Source: Adenophora triphylla var. japonica
Lineage: Eukaryota > Streptophyta > Magnoliopsida > Asterales > Campanulaceae
Length of the DNA stretch: 64,000 nucleotides
Direction: 5' to 3'
Assembly: GCA_022495995.1 (NCBI GenBank)
Contig: JAFEMH010001293.1
Span: 124,001-188,000, forward strand
Positions 20,273-32,045 of this stretch are shown here, piece by piece. Numbering within the stretch: the first letter of the stretch is position 1; every line of letters begins with the position of its first letter. Under the pieces are notes generated by a model, which made no database searches, was not told the origin of the DNA, and saw nothing but the letters and a program-made list of their open reading frames with translations. A program made the position numbers and the translations under genes.

Positions 20273-22284
20273 CGCACTTAATTTGGATGCATTGGTAGAT
20301 GGTAAGCGAAATTCAAACACTCAACATGTTTGATCTAATTCTCGAAAGTAGGCACTTAACGTGCCTTACGCATTTTAATTCCTGTAAGAGGGTTAGTGAA
20401 AGCATTTGCATAACATACATTCACTTAAGAATTTGTTTGTTCAAGACGATCAATGTGCACTCGACTCCAAGAATCAGCGGGGAGAATGAGTTTTGTTATG
20501 TGAGAATTGAAAATTGTTTGTGATTTAGATTTTGGTTTTGAAGACCAACTCGTGAGGTCCATCTGAAGATCGAATGAGACAATCGTCTAATAGGATTCCG
20601 TTGAGATAACTGAAGTTCAACACTAAGGTTCAGGATACTTCAAGGATTTTTCCGTTGTCATAGGACTTTTTTTCATCATCAAGCCCCCTAAGTTTCTCGT
20701 GTGATGATCATTGACTGAACAAGGTCTAAACCACTCCAATGGCTTTTGCTATGTAGAACTTATGGTGCCTAATCCAAAGCACGCATTTTCCAAAGGCTTC
20801 TCTTGACACCAAGCCCCAAGACTTCTTGTATGATGTAGATGACTTCGTGAACAGGCTTGTGAGACTGCGTGAATCGAAGAAGGATCCCCTCCTTTTTCCC
20901 TTTGATTTTTTTTTTTGTGACGCACCCTGGTTTTTGCCTAGACCGCCCTTTCGGGTTTTCAATCTAGCGGGCATCTCTTTTGCGTCTTTTGTTTTTGTGC
21001 TCTAACTTTTGCCTAGGCCGCTCTTTACGAGTTTTCAACCTAGCGAGCTATTCTCTTTTTTTTTTTTTTTTTTTTTGAAAAGTATGTGTACTCGAAGGTG
21101 ACTCAGTTGGAAGAATCTCATTAAGGAAAAAGATGAGATCTCAAGTTTAGTTGAGGAGAGACGGACTCTATTTTTTTTTTTGAAGATGATCCAAGCATTG
21201 ACTCTTTTGGGGGAGTATAATCTCTAATGATGAGAGTGAGAGGCAAAAAGGAGGAAACTCCTAATGCAGATTTGATTACTCTTGAGAGTTTGAGTAGGGA
21301 TTGACTAGGGGAGGAAAGGTTAGGAAGCCCCAGTTTTGATGCTTGGATTTCAAGAGTGTGTATGAGAATGGCTAAGAGGAAGCCCCTAGACTCAACAAAG
21401 AACGCTATATGGCTCAAAGGTCTAGAAAAGTTGCTCTACTTTTAATGGACCTTGCATCATCTAGAAATTTCTTAACGGGTTTGAAAAGGAAGCCAATCAT
21501 TAGCACAACTTAAGGCTAAACATTTTTCTTTATGGATTGATGTTGAAAGTCTTCTTCATTTGTGTTGCCATTCGGGCTTCATTGTAAGAGGATGTTGAGG
21601 GATCCTCTTTTCTTCATTGATATCACTTGACTCTTCTTCTTTGCGGGAGAGTCCTTCTTGCCTTTATTGAAATTTCATCCTTGTTGTGGGGCGATGAAGG
21701 CTTGAGAGTTTTTATCTCTTTTTTTTTTTTTTTTTCATTTTTTTTTTTGATGCTCTATTTTTGCCTAGGACGATTTGAGGAGTTTCGACCTAGCGAGCTT
21801 TTTATTTTTGTACTCTCAAAGCCTTGAATTGAGTAGCCCCACTTTTCTTGGGATGAATGTTGATAGCAGCGCCTTTGGCTTCCTTCGTTTATTGATCTTC
21901 GACTTTCAACATGAGTAATGTTTAGCCTTAATCCTTCTAAGGATAGTTTTCATTTCAAACTTGTTTAGAAGCTTCTATCTTTCGTGATGATTTAAGGAAT
22001 GAGGGTCCACTATTCAACATAGATCAAATGATACTCATAAAGAAGAACAACTCTTGGGAAAGTGTTTAGGGTAAAGAGATAACTTTTATTGATAAGAAAA
22101 TTCGAAACAGACTCGATAGTTTACTTGACACAAACTAGAGAGGATAGAGATGTACTAGAAAGACAGAACGACTCTTCGAGAACATACTAGGAAATTTACC
22201 TAATCTATGTTTTTTTTTTCTTCTTTTCTTTTTTTTTCAAAGGAAAAAGGGAGAGGACAATCGGAGCCCCAAGGTGGTGATGCT
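20273..22284 (-). other. G2 non-coding 3' region with poly-T tracts and a three-copy motif
   Basis: No credible gene. A roughly 50-bp motif beginning TTTTGCCTAG and ending CTAGCGAGC occurs at 20931-20982, 21008-21060 and 21757-21810, each beside a long T run (for example 21057-21076 and 21720-21755). Short Met-started frames here are not conserved. Confidence 0.6.
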
Positions 22285-23523
22285 TCAGTTGATCTTGCCG
22301 GCTTCATACAAGTCTTTGATGGCATCCCTCAAATTGTAGCAATTGTTGGTGTCATGACCACTAAACTGATGATACTCGCAAAATTTGTCGTGGTCCCAAT
22401 CTTCCCTCATTTTCTTAGGATGATAGTCTTCCATTGGCTTCAGTTTTCCTTGGCCTACTAGATCATCGAACATTTCCTTAAGAGTAGTCCCACCAAAATC
22501 ATGATAGGTACGACCGGTGCTCCCCTTTGTTGGACAATTCTCCTTTTCTGAATTCTTTCTAAGAAGGATCAATTCATCAACTCTAAGGCCCGATTTATGG
22601 AGTTCAAGGAAACTAGGGAAGTAATTGCCAGCAAGCTTCTCTTGGTACTCTTCGCGGAGACATTGAAGTAGGATGTGAATTTGTTCGTCTAGGCTTGGCC
22701 TATCAACGATTTCAATCAGTTTGATCCTCCATCTCTTGACGAAGTCTGCGAATGACTCATTTTGTTGTTGCTTAGTTTGCTCAAGGTCTCTCCTAGTAGT
22801 GCGGTAGGTAGTGTTGTCCTCAAATTGTTCTTGGAAGGCACGACTGGCGAGTGGCCAATCAAGCCTTGTGGAGAGTGGAAGAGTCATGTACCAATCTCTA
22901 GCGGCACCATCAAGGGTTTGAGGGAATCATTGAACTAGCAGGTTGTCATCAACACCCATAGGTAGCATGGCCCAAGAGTAGGTTTCCAAATGAGCTTTAG
23001 GGCAAGTAGAACCATTGAATTTTGCAATGTCGGGTGTCTTGTACTTTCTTGGAAGCTTTGACATGGATTGACGAAGGGTGTCATAGTCGATAGAGAGCGA
23101 GGCTCCCTTGCTCACATCGAGGGATGCGAGTTTCTTTTCTAGCATTGCCATGGTGAGGGGTTCATCCTTGCTTTCCCTCTTTCTTTCTTTCTTGGAAGCA
23201 TAACTCTCATTGTCAGAGGAGGAAGATGACGAGCTAGACTCGTATCTCTTTTTCTTGCTCTTGCTTTGGCGACGGTTCTTAGCCTTTTTGGTGTATGATT
23301 CCTCATCATCGGAAGAGGTCCCATTCTCTTTCTTCTTTGAGCTTAATTCGGCCAATTGTAGTTTCATGGCTTGGAGTTCGTCAACCATGGCTTTCATTTC
23401 CCCGGCTTGGATTCTCCTTTCAAGTTCTAATCGGGCCTCCATTTCATCGGCTTGGGCTTGTAGCATTTCTTCATATCGAATCCTTTGATCCTCAATTTCC
23501 TTTTTGAGTGCTTCGGAATTCAT
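22285..23523 (-). pseudogene. G2 gag, one in-frame stop
   Basis: Starts at ATG 23521-23523 and runs to 22285 in one register, broken only by TGA at 22927-22929. Residues 1-65 form a charged coiled coil (MNSEALKKEIEDQRIRYEEM). A Lys/Ser-rich stretch (residues 65-120) follows, then the gag core: FNGSTCPKAHLETY, an AARDWY-like block just after the stop, RAFQEQF, and FADFVKRWR. Near the end is FCEYHQFSGHDTNNC, the CxxHxxxGHxxxxC motif common to the gypsy elements here. It would form particles and bind RNA. The frame closes right after the knuckle with no protease attached. A single stop in about 410 codons suggests it decayed late or recently. Confidence 0.85.
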
Positions 23524-24950
23524 CGTGTCGAAAAGAAATTGAGATGCTACCGTTGAAGAGAGGTAAGGGAGCTTGACGGCCTTAGAGATGAACTCGAGAT
23601 ATCCTAATGAAACGCCTCTTAGAAGATTAGCCCCAAACGATCCTAGATGGAGGAAAGGATGATGGTTAAAATTACCTCACGAGTGATTTTTTTGAAGTTT
23701 TTATTTTTATTAGAGACGGAGTTTTGACTCAAGGAGGGAGCGCACATCGATCATCAATTACAAACACGAAATCTGCAAATAATATCTCGCGCGAGACTAG
23801 GTTATCTCGCACGATACAATCATTCGGAAAGATGGATTTTATTCCTTTTTATTTCCTAGATTCATGGTCGGACGGACGAAGATCCGTTTTCTATCTAGCA
23901 TCCTAGGTAAATCTTACAGGTATACGTAATTCAAACCAAACCTAGGGACTCGGTAATTAACAATTCTTTGTAAAATAAAGCCACGTAAAATTGACCGGAA
24001 GGATTTTTTTTTCTTTAAAGGGACTTCCGAAAGGGTCATTCCGAAGGGACGTTTCCGAAGGGACTTTTTCTTTTTCCGAAGGGACTTTTCCGAATCCTTT
24101 CTCGATAGTCAATTTTACATTAACTTTATTTTGGTCAAAGACAAGAAAGATTACCAAGTCAAAACCGACCGGTCACGGAGTGTTCTTAGAAAGACAATCT
24201 ACATGAAAATGTGGCGATGCAGGGCTGGAAGGCTAGGCTCCCCACGATATGACAATCTAGGTAGATTGAATACGCGGAGTGGGATGATCCAACTTCGGAG
24301 AGACCGGCGACTAGGTGGTTACCGTCATCCGTCCTTAGTGTGGGTCCCGGGTTAATCGGGGTATGTAGTGCAATGACAGATATAAATGAGTGCGCGTGTG
24401 TGATAGTCAATCTAGGTGATAGAGTAAAATAGAGTTTTTTTTTTTTTGAAAATCAAAAGGAAAACAGATAATGGCCGCACCAAGTGGTTGCCTACGTTTC
24501 TCCCAATTTGGGGAGACTCAGGCCGTCGTAGTTCCACATAAAGAGAGAGAAAGAGAGAGAAATAATTTAATTTACAACTCCAGAATCCCCAATGGATCGG
24601 ACTTTAATTAAATAAAACCCAATCGCACGCAGTTTATAAATAATAATCAATTATTTAAATGAAACAAAGGTTTGAGTTCTACACCTTAAGGGAAGCCTTA
24701 AAATGCGGGAACTCTGCAGATAATGAATTCTGGGATCCCCCTTGCATGTTCGGCTCTCGTCTTGGACTATGAGATAAACGAAAGAAACCAGAAAACAACC
24801 AGATTGCCGAAGCCATATCTCGCGCGAGATATGATATCTCGCCGCGAGATATGCTTCATCTGAGAGCAGAAAATTCGAATTTACAATTTTTTTTTTTTTT
24901 GAAAACCTCTCTTTTAATTTTGACGCAAGTTTAAGCCTCTTAATTTTCAG
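23524..24950 (-). other. G2 leader
   Basis: No gene. Contains a degraded palindrome pair (23782-23816), a TCCGAAGGGACTTTT-type short repeat (about 24021-24105) and the intact palindrome pair at 24815-24852, about 100 bp from the PBS. Confidence 0.6.
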
Positions 24951-24968
24951 TCCCCAGCGGAGTCGCCA
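24951..24968 (-). other. G2 primer binding site (TGGCGACTCCGCTGGGGA)
   Basis: The minus strand reads TGGCGACTCCGCTGGGGA, one base from the LTR end, matching the Tat/Ogre-type primer site. Confidence 0.9.
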
Positions 24969-24969
24969 C

Positions 24970-26024
24970 TGTAGCGTTGTGAGAAAATTTTCATCTTTTC
25001 ATCTTTTTGAGTCGCCACCTATATTATTCGATTGGAAACATAGGAAAACCATTTTGAAAGAGATTTGGGTTCGGGGCTTAGGTTATGAAATGGGTAGGTT
25101 TAGAAGGCATCCATTTCACCCAATCCGGAGATCGGTCTTGCTAAAGAAAAGAGAGGTTTTTCAATCTTTTTAATGAAGAATAATTAAAGAAAAACAAATA
25201 AAAGATCCTAATCAATTTCTTGATTAAAGGAATGTAGGATCGATTGCTTCGAGATCGCCTCCATTGATTGAAGGGACTCTAGGCTAATCCTTTTGATGGG
25301 ATTACACTACTCTAACAATCAATAGAGAGGTTGAGAAGAGAAACGAAAGTTTAAAGGATGATTACCTTTTGAGAAGAGATTCGGACGGAGTTTCGACTCA
25401 AGTTTAGAGTCGAACCTTGATACGGACGAGCTTCGCCTCGATCCTTGATTTGGATCTTGATGCGGACGGAGCTTCGCCTTGTTCCCTTGATTCGGGCTTT
25501 GATGTTTGTTAATCAACAAGGTTGATGAACAAACTTTGAGGTGATTTTTAGGGTGATTTTCGTAGGAACCTTTCGGGGAAAGAAACCAAAAAATGTGTGT
25601 GTTGTGTGAAATTGCCGACCTACGAAACACTTGGAAGTCATCCGGTATTTATAGGAGGTTGGAGAGGTGAAGGTGGAGAGGAAATTACCCTAGGAAGGTT
25701 CCGAACTCCAAATTCGATTGGATACCCGGATTGATAAGGTTTTATCCAAAAAGAGAGTTTGAAATGGAGAAGGAGAGTGATTTACGCACATCTTTGCGAG
25801 AGGAGGATATCTCGCGCGAGATATGATATCTCGTGCGAGATAACTAGTACGATGACTATTCTGTCCTCTTCGGTTATTCCGTTAGTCAGTTAGATCCAAA
25901 ACTAACGGTGGTTAGTCAAAACTTAACGAAACATGACGAAATGGTGGATTTCTACTTCTTGACTCAAAGCGAGACTCAGAGTGGTATAAATATGATCCGA
26001 CGTGTTCAGAATGGGGTGTCTACA
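24970..26024 (-). repeat. G2 5' LTR
   Basis: 1,055 bp. Palindrome pair at 25806-25842; on the minus strand a TATA match (CTATAAATACCGG) lies near 25645-25658. Its outer end directly abuts the integrase frame at 26025. Confidence 0.9.
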
Positions 26025-26745
26025 GTCTCCTTTCATCTACTAAGTCTAGGTCTAGGAGCATGTTGACCTTGTTGACTTGCACATCATAGTTTGAATTTCT
26101 TGTCGTAGGGATAGCCATCTCAGCTGGTGCCATGGCCTCAGAACCGAAGGTCAGTGCGAATGTGGTTTACCCGGTTGGCCCCCGTGGTTGTGCGAACTGC
26201 CCACAAGGCTAAGGGAAATTCGCCCAACCATCTACCATCACTTTCTACTAGGTTCTTAGTTAGGGATGTTAGTACCAACTTGTTGGCTACTTCCGTTTGT
26301 CCATTGCATTGAGATCTGCTCACAGATGACTTGATGTGTCGGACACCTAGTCTGTTCAGCTCTGTTGTGAATGCCTTGGAAAACTGGAGACCGTGATCTG
26401 AAATGATAGTGTGTGGAACCCCAAAGCGACACCAGATGAAGTCATGGATGAAGTTGATTGCGTTCTCCTCTATTATTTTGGCTAAGGCCTTGGCTTCAAT
26501 CCATTTGGATAAGTAGTCGACTTCCACAATCACATACTTGAAATTACCTCGAGCGGGGGGGGGGGGGAGGGAGAAGGGTTCGATGATGTCGATTCCCCAC
26601 ATGTCAAATGGCCACGTAGGTATTATGAGAGTCTGCTCCACTGCTGGAAGTCTACGAATGTCAGAGTATCTCTGGCATTTGTCACACTTTCTTACGTAGG
26701 CTTGCACGTCATCTCTCAGGTTTGGCCAATAGTAACCAAGCGTGA
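26025..26745 (-). pseudogene. Gypsy integrase fragment cut by G2 and by H1
   Basis: Minus-strand frame 26138-26782, the first dozen residues of which come from H1 sequence. Gypsy content starts with GYYWPNL, then VRKCDKCQRYSD (zinc-binding end), WGIDIIEPF (first Asp), SDHGLQF (second Asp), NGQTEVANK (Glu) and ALWAVRTTT. After the stop at 26138 the match continues in another frame (MAPAEMAIPT, then LDLVDERR) and ends abruptly at the G2 LTR. The D-D-E residues are intact here. RT, RNase H and the rest of this element are absent on both sides, so the parent element and its relation to G1 cannot be settled. Confidence 0.82.
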
Positions 26746-27200
26746 GTATTGGTATACAAAAATATGTACCAGTACCAACCACAAAAGTCGGTATACCAAG
26801 TTTATTGGTACGGTTGGTACTTGGTTGGTACGGTTGCTATTCGAATATACCAAATGTAAACATAGACAAAAAAAATGCATTTGTAAATAGTACAACAACT
26901 CCAAAACCAAAAGATCACAATCGTTAATTAAACAGAAGTCTTGAAACTAAAAAAAAAAGTACAACAGAAGTCTTGAAAATTAAACAATATAGTGATTAAA
27001 CATAATATACTAATAAACGCAACAGCTCTGAAACCAAAAGATCACAATCGTTAATTAGTTGATGTTTGAGAGTTTCTATTCCCCTCGACTCTTTCAAAAG
27101 CTGAATAACAGGAAAAAAATTATTAGAATAACATTATGATAAAAGGTATAAACATGAAGTGTGACAAGCATTACTGCTAAAAAATTATTAGAATAACATT

Positions 27201-27701
27201 GGGACAGAGGGGGTAGCAGCCCAGGTGTAGGTCATTTTTTTGCACCACAATGTTGATATCCAACCAGAAGCGTTAAGTGACAGTTCTGGTGTTCACCATA
27301 TAGCTGCTGGAAACACTCATCATTTTCAACCTATGGTACAAGGTCACAACCCATGTGCTGGTCATTCTTTATCCAAGAAACATGCAAAGCCAAAGGCAGA
27401 TACATGAAGAACAAGTGGTTGTCTTTGATGTAAATATTTTCCTTGGTCCAACAGTCAAGGCATATAATCTCGTACCCATTAGCTACTTGGATATAATATC
27501 TCTATCGGAGGATATTATTAATGTGTAATACCAGCAGAATGTAATCAATGTAAATTTAGCTACTAAATAACTTATATTAAACAATTTCTCTCTCTCCCTC
27601 TCTCTTTATCTCCCCATCCCAGAGTACGTATTCATGTACATGTATGAGAACACAAAGGAAAGGAACACAAAGAAGAAATTTATTTTGGGACAGAGGGGGT
27701 A
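27201..27701. repeat. Two copies of GGGACAGAGGGGGTA inside H1
   Basis: The same 15-mer occurs at 27201-27215 and 27687-27701. It resembles the right end of the MITEs near 58 kb (GGGACGGAGGGAGTA), so these may be MITE scars or ends, but no paired left ends were found. Confidence 0.35.
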
Positions 27702-27803
27702 AAAAAAAGTACCTTTCTCAAGCTCCTCAATCTCAAGGTATAATTCCAGTTCTTCTTCTGTTGGAGTTCTATAAAGATCAAAGTTCACTGTTGAACATCT
27801 TAA

Positions 27804-29782
27804 CTAATAAGAAGTACAAACCAGGGCCTCGACTGTTTTTGGCATCAAAGATGCTCTAAATGGATCCACCACTCTCGACCCCAAGCTGAAAGCATTCTCC
27901 AAAGCCACAGTGCTACATGGAACAACAAATATATCCTTGGCTAGCTTTGATAAAATAGGAAATGTAGCTTCATTACCCTTCCACCACTTACAAATATCAA
28001 AAGGCTTGACAATAAGGCTTACACATCTATCTGATAAATATTGATCAACCTCATTCCAAATGCATTGGGAATTCTCGGACATCCTTTCCCTAGCAATCTC
28101 CAATTACTAACATTATCAAGGTCCTCAAATATTACCTCGTCGACTATTACATCATCTTCATCGGCTTGTACAGCTCGCTTCATACTCTCCCCGTCTTTGT
28201 ATTCATTATACATACCCATCAATATTTTTCGTAAATCTTCTTCAATTGACTGGATAATAGCCACATTTGCATTAATTTTCTTCATCGCCATTTTAGACCA
28301 ATTAAGCTTGTATCTAGGATCAAGAACATTTGCTATCATGATGATCTTATTAGTAGACTCGAAACTTCACCAATACTTGTTAAACTTGGTTTTTGTTGAT
28401 GTTGCAACCCTACTCATGAACGTATCTTCTGAAATAAGAACTTTCTTAATCTTACACAACAAATTAATCATCTCCACGAACAACACATTTGAAGTGACCG
28501 TCTTCCATGCACTAAGTTTTAAGGTGGCATCATAAAACTTTTTTAGAAATACACAAAATGCCTCTGCATTCCTCCAATCATCATTAGTTGGAGGTCCAAC
28601 TTTGTCCGTAAAATAGCTTCTGAATGCCTCATCCTCTTCGGCCATTCTATTAAATGTCAACTCATACTTCAATGCAGCTTCAAGCATGAGATAGGTGCTG
28701 TTCCATCTAGTTACCACATCTAGCGTGACATTAGCATTTGCCTTGGCTTGCTCAAGAATTGCAAACTCCCTAAACTTTTCAAGCCTTGATGGTGAGCTTC
28801 TCACATATTTGGCATAGTTCCATATGCTAGTAATCCCATCTTGTAACTCCTTCAATCCATCCTTCACAATTAAACTGATAATGTGACAAGCACATCTCAA
28901 ATGTAGATACTCACCATTAAACATCAAGGTTTTGTAACTAGTAAGCCTCTTCTTCATGTACTGCACAGCAACATCATTGTCACTAGCATTATCCACAGTT
29001 ACTGTAAACATTTTATTAATCTCCCACTGCCTTAAACATTGCTCAAGTACTCTGCCAATGTCCTCTCCTTTGTGACTAGTGATATTACAAAAGTTGATGA
29101 TTCTTTTGTGTAGCTTCCAGTCCATGTCCAAGAAGCCGTTACCACCATATAATTTATACTTTGAATAGACGTCCAAGTATCAGTGGTTATAGAAACTCTA
29201 GTATCACTCTCCTTAAGTTGGCTCATCAACAAAGCCTTCTCAACGTATACTTGTCCAAAACGCCTTTAGCAACTTTTGCTCCCTATTAAGTGGTTTCCAA
29301 TTTGGTTCCAACTCTTTTCATAAAGACACAAATCCCTCCTTCTCCATGAACCAAAATGGAAGCTCATCCTTGATGATCATCTCAATGCATCTATCATCAC
29401 ACCTCTGCTTTTTATACTTTCTGTATCTTGTCCCTCCACTCACATTATCCCGACTTAACCTCGTTTGTGTTGGATTAGCATCTTCGTACAATGGGTGTAA
29501 TTTGCACTTCTTTCTATGGTAATTCATAGAACTAGTGCCATTCTTCTCCGAGTCACACGGCACAATCTCCTTGCAATAGTTACAGGTGCAATTTTTGGGA
29601 TCTATATCACCATTTGGAAGCTTGCACCTAGTATAATAATTCCATAATTTACTTTTGTTTGCAGGCTCTTTCCTCTTTTTCCCTCTATTTGCTTCACTTA
29701 TAGTCTCTCCAGAGGAAGGTGGCAACGGAGGAATCGAATGAGAAGAAGAAACTGTAGCGGTCTTTGAATTGAAAGATGCCAT
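27804..29782 (-). pseudogene. H1 hAT transposase, multiply broken
   Basis: Pieces in order: 29318-29782 starts at ATG 29780-29782 and has a BED-type zinc finger (CNYC ... H-x4-C pattern, NYHRKKC); 29032-29232 has the first catalytic block ITTDTWTS; 28367-29176 has WKLHKRIINFC, VTVDNASDND (second Asp region) and LRCACHIISLIV; 28019-28339 has VLDPRYKLNW; 27804-28103 has the C-terminal dimerisation domain (WWKGNE, FPILSKLAKDIFVVPCST, ALENAFS). The usual ASESAFS core is changed. At least four frameshifts or stops are needed to join these, so it is a fossil. An intact product would bind the transposon ends and catalyse cut-and-paste transposition. Confidence 0.88.
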
Positions 29783-30490
29783 CCTGTTTCAAGTTTCAAC
29801 CATAACAAATAAAAATTAACACATAACAATCCAATAATATATATTTATGTTTACAAAAAAGTTGAGACTGAGGAACTGAGAAATGGAAAAATCAGTTCCT
29901 ACCCCAATCCAAACCCAAAAAATCAGTAAATCCAACTATCCAAGCCCTAAACCAGTAAATCCAAGTAAGAAAAAACAAAAAATCCGAAACAAAAACCAAA
30001 TGTCAAACCCTAAACAAAACATGAATGTGAGGTTGAGGGTTGAGAGTTGAGAATCGAGAGTAGAGAACTTACCTTTAGAAGGGGAGGAGGCGTGCGGTGG
30101 GAAGATCTTGGCCAGCGGACTGAGGTGGGAGGAGGCGCACCAGCGTCAAATGATGGATCGCAAATCGGCAATTGAATCGCCAGAAGGAGAGAAATAAGAA
30201 AGGGGCCACGGTTGTTGAATTGAAAATAAATTTTAGGTTTAGATTTTTTTATGTTATATTAATATATATATAATTATATATAATAATTTTTAATAAATAA
30301 ACTCGGTACACCGGTATACCAACCGAAGTCACTTTTGCGTACCATGTACCAACCAATTATACATAACAATTATACATAATTGGTATACAGTACTACCGTA
30401 CCAAGAGTTCGATATACCGACTTTTTGTACCAATTATAATTGGTACGGGTTGATATACGAGTTGGTTGGTACGGACGGGTACAACTTGCC
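29783..30490 (-). other. H1 region upstream of transposase
   Basis: AT-rich, no gene. Contains TTGGTAC/GTATACC subterminal repeats near 30300-30480. Confidence 0.5.
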
Positions 30491-30946
30491 ACCACTACAT
30501 TACACTGCTACCTTCGTTATCTCCGTTCCATTCGATAGAGGATACTTGACTTCGACATAAAAATTAAAGAAAAGTATTAGTGAAAAACGTGTTATAAGTA
30601 TAAATAGTTAGATAGTAGAGAGAAAGTAAATTACATTTTTATTATTTTTATATTAATAAAATCAACATGTTATAATCACAAAAACAATTCAATTAATATT
30701 TAATACCTCAATTTTTCTCTCTTACCTCACTTTTCATACTCACGTCAACTACTTCACTAACACTTTTCCTTCTCCGTGCAAATAATAAGTGTAGTTTGTA
30801 GTGTGGCGAATAATATATATTAGAATGATTAAATTTAAAATTGTTATAAAATATATAAATAGTTAAAATCGAATTTGATTAATGTGAGTCAAAAAAGTAA
30901 TTAGCCTTTAAACGAGGCTCGTAATCACTCTTAGCCAAAGAGTTTC
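30491..30946. other. Unassigned AT-rich sequence between H1 and C2
   Basis: No gene or clear element. Joined to 55940 it forms the pre-insertion site of C2. Confidence 0.5.
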
Positions 30947-30951
30947 AGATT
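30947..30951. repeat. C2 target site duplication, left (CAGAT)
   Basis: CAGAT precedes the LTR and is repeated at 55935-55939. Confidence 0.92.
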
Positions 30952-31719
30952 GAAAGTTTCGTGTAGCTAGGAAACTTTAATCACACAACAGACAACAGAT
31001 GTGAGTACAGATGTGTCTCACAACTGTCCACACATCCACAGATAATGCAGGGGAATAAAAATAATTAAAAGCAAATAACTCAAAAATTATTTACGCTTAC
31101 TGATCAATGTGATCAGCAAACTAGGCTTACGCCCAAAAACTTTATACTATAAAAACTTTTGTTCCTTACAAAAACAAATAAGTGAAAAACTAAAATATGA
31201 AAATACTAAACGAGTTCTAATCACCTTCTACGACAGGAACAACTCCCCTTTCCCAAGTAGGATCTATACTAGTCAGAAGTAAAACAAGAGAACTCTATGA
31301 AAATCTAGATGTGAGTTACGGATGTAAGGCACAACCTTCACTCAAAACCTAAAATCAATAATGTCGAAAACTATGAAGAATATGTATTTTTCTCTCTAAA
31401 ATACGTAGCTTCTCTTGTGCTGAATGCCTTGTATTTATAATGCACCATGGAGAAGGTCTTCACGTAATCAACATCTTCCTTTGTGAGATCTCTTTACCTA
31501 TAAGAAAACATAAACACACTCACAAGGAAATAAACTATTAGTAGGTTAGTCCTAATATAAAACTATGTACATAAATAAAAGATATTTACATATTTACAAT
31601 CTCCTAGTCAAAGTAGGACAATAATAAATCTTCCATGAAAGTCCCAAAATCTTCTTACCATAATAGAAGTCTTTTGAAATAAGGAAACATAAATATGTTC
31701 CTAAAAACTCACATTTTCA
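30952..31719 (-). repeat. C2 3' LTR
   Basis: 768 bp, TGAAAGTTTC...ACATTTTCA. Contains a phased GATGTG pair at 30998 and 31010. Confidence 0.95.
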
Positions 31720-31734
31720 ATCTCCCCCTATTTT
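31720..31734 (-). other. C2 polypurine tract
   Basis: The minus strand reads AAAATAGGGGGAGAT directly before the 3' LTR, close to the C1 tract. Confidence 0.85.
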
Positions 31735-32045
31735 GGACTTTCTGGTCAAAACCAAAGATTTATGATAAACACAATTTATGTCCACAAAAACTAAGATGAA
31801 CAAAACTCCCCCTGAATGGATGTGTGTCCAAATGTGTATACACATCCACACATAAACTGCATAAACCATGTTAGAGCAGAATACCAGCAGTTCATTAAGC
31901 AAAAACAAAAACAACCATTCAGCAGCAACATCCTAATTAAAAGCTATTACAATCCATTGTTTTAAAAACTAATAACTAAAACAGAAATTAAAATTGTCTT
32001 AACCAACCAGCAAAAGCAACAAAAGAAAAACTTTCTCCCCCTAAC
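31735..32045 (-). other. C2 spacer between ORF3 and 3' LTR
   Basis: No gene. A phased motif cluster lies at 31819-31850, including ATGTGTATACACAT, a perfect palindrome. Confidence 0.6.

Larger units (their letters stand above)
18213..26024 (-). mobile_element. G2: gag-only Tat-type LTR element
   Basis: LTRs at 18213-19253 and 24970-26024, both TGTAGCG...GTCTACA, with a Tat-type PBS at 24951-24968 next to the right (5') LTR. The internal part has one gene, gag (22285-23523), followed by about 3 kb of non-coding DNA with tandem arrays. No protease, RT or integrase is seen, so it fits the non-autonomous gag-carrying class (TR-GAG type) that would borrow Pol. Flanking 5-mers differ (GGTAG left, GTCTC right), so this is not a clean single insertion. 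Confidence 0.82.
26740..30490 (-). mobile_element. H1: decayed hAT DNA transposon
   Basis: Transposase remains at 27804-29782 are flanked by subterminal inverted repeats rich in TTGGTAC and GTATACC: AGTCGGTATACCAAG at 26787-26801 pairs with the inverse at about 30408-30423. The right terminus may be the TAGTGGTGGCAAG-like sequence (minus strand) near 30490-30502, plausible for a hAT end. The left end looks truncated, and I could not find an 8-bp duplication. It interrupts the integrase at about 26740. Confidence 0.7.

Noticed and set aside
26025..26045. Purine-rich minus-strand sequence beside the G2 right LTR as a polypurine tract
   Set aside because: It reads in frame as the integrase C-terminal part (LDLVDERR), so it is interrupted coding sequence.
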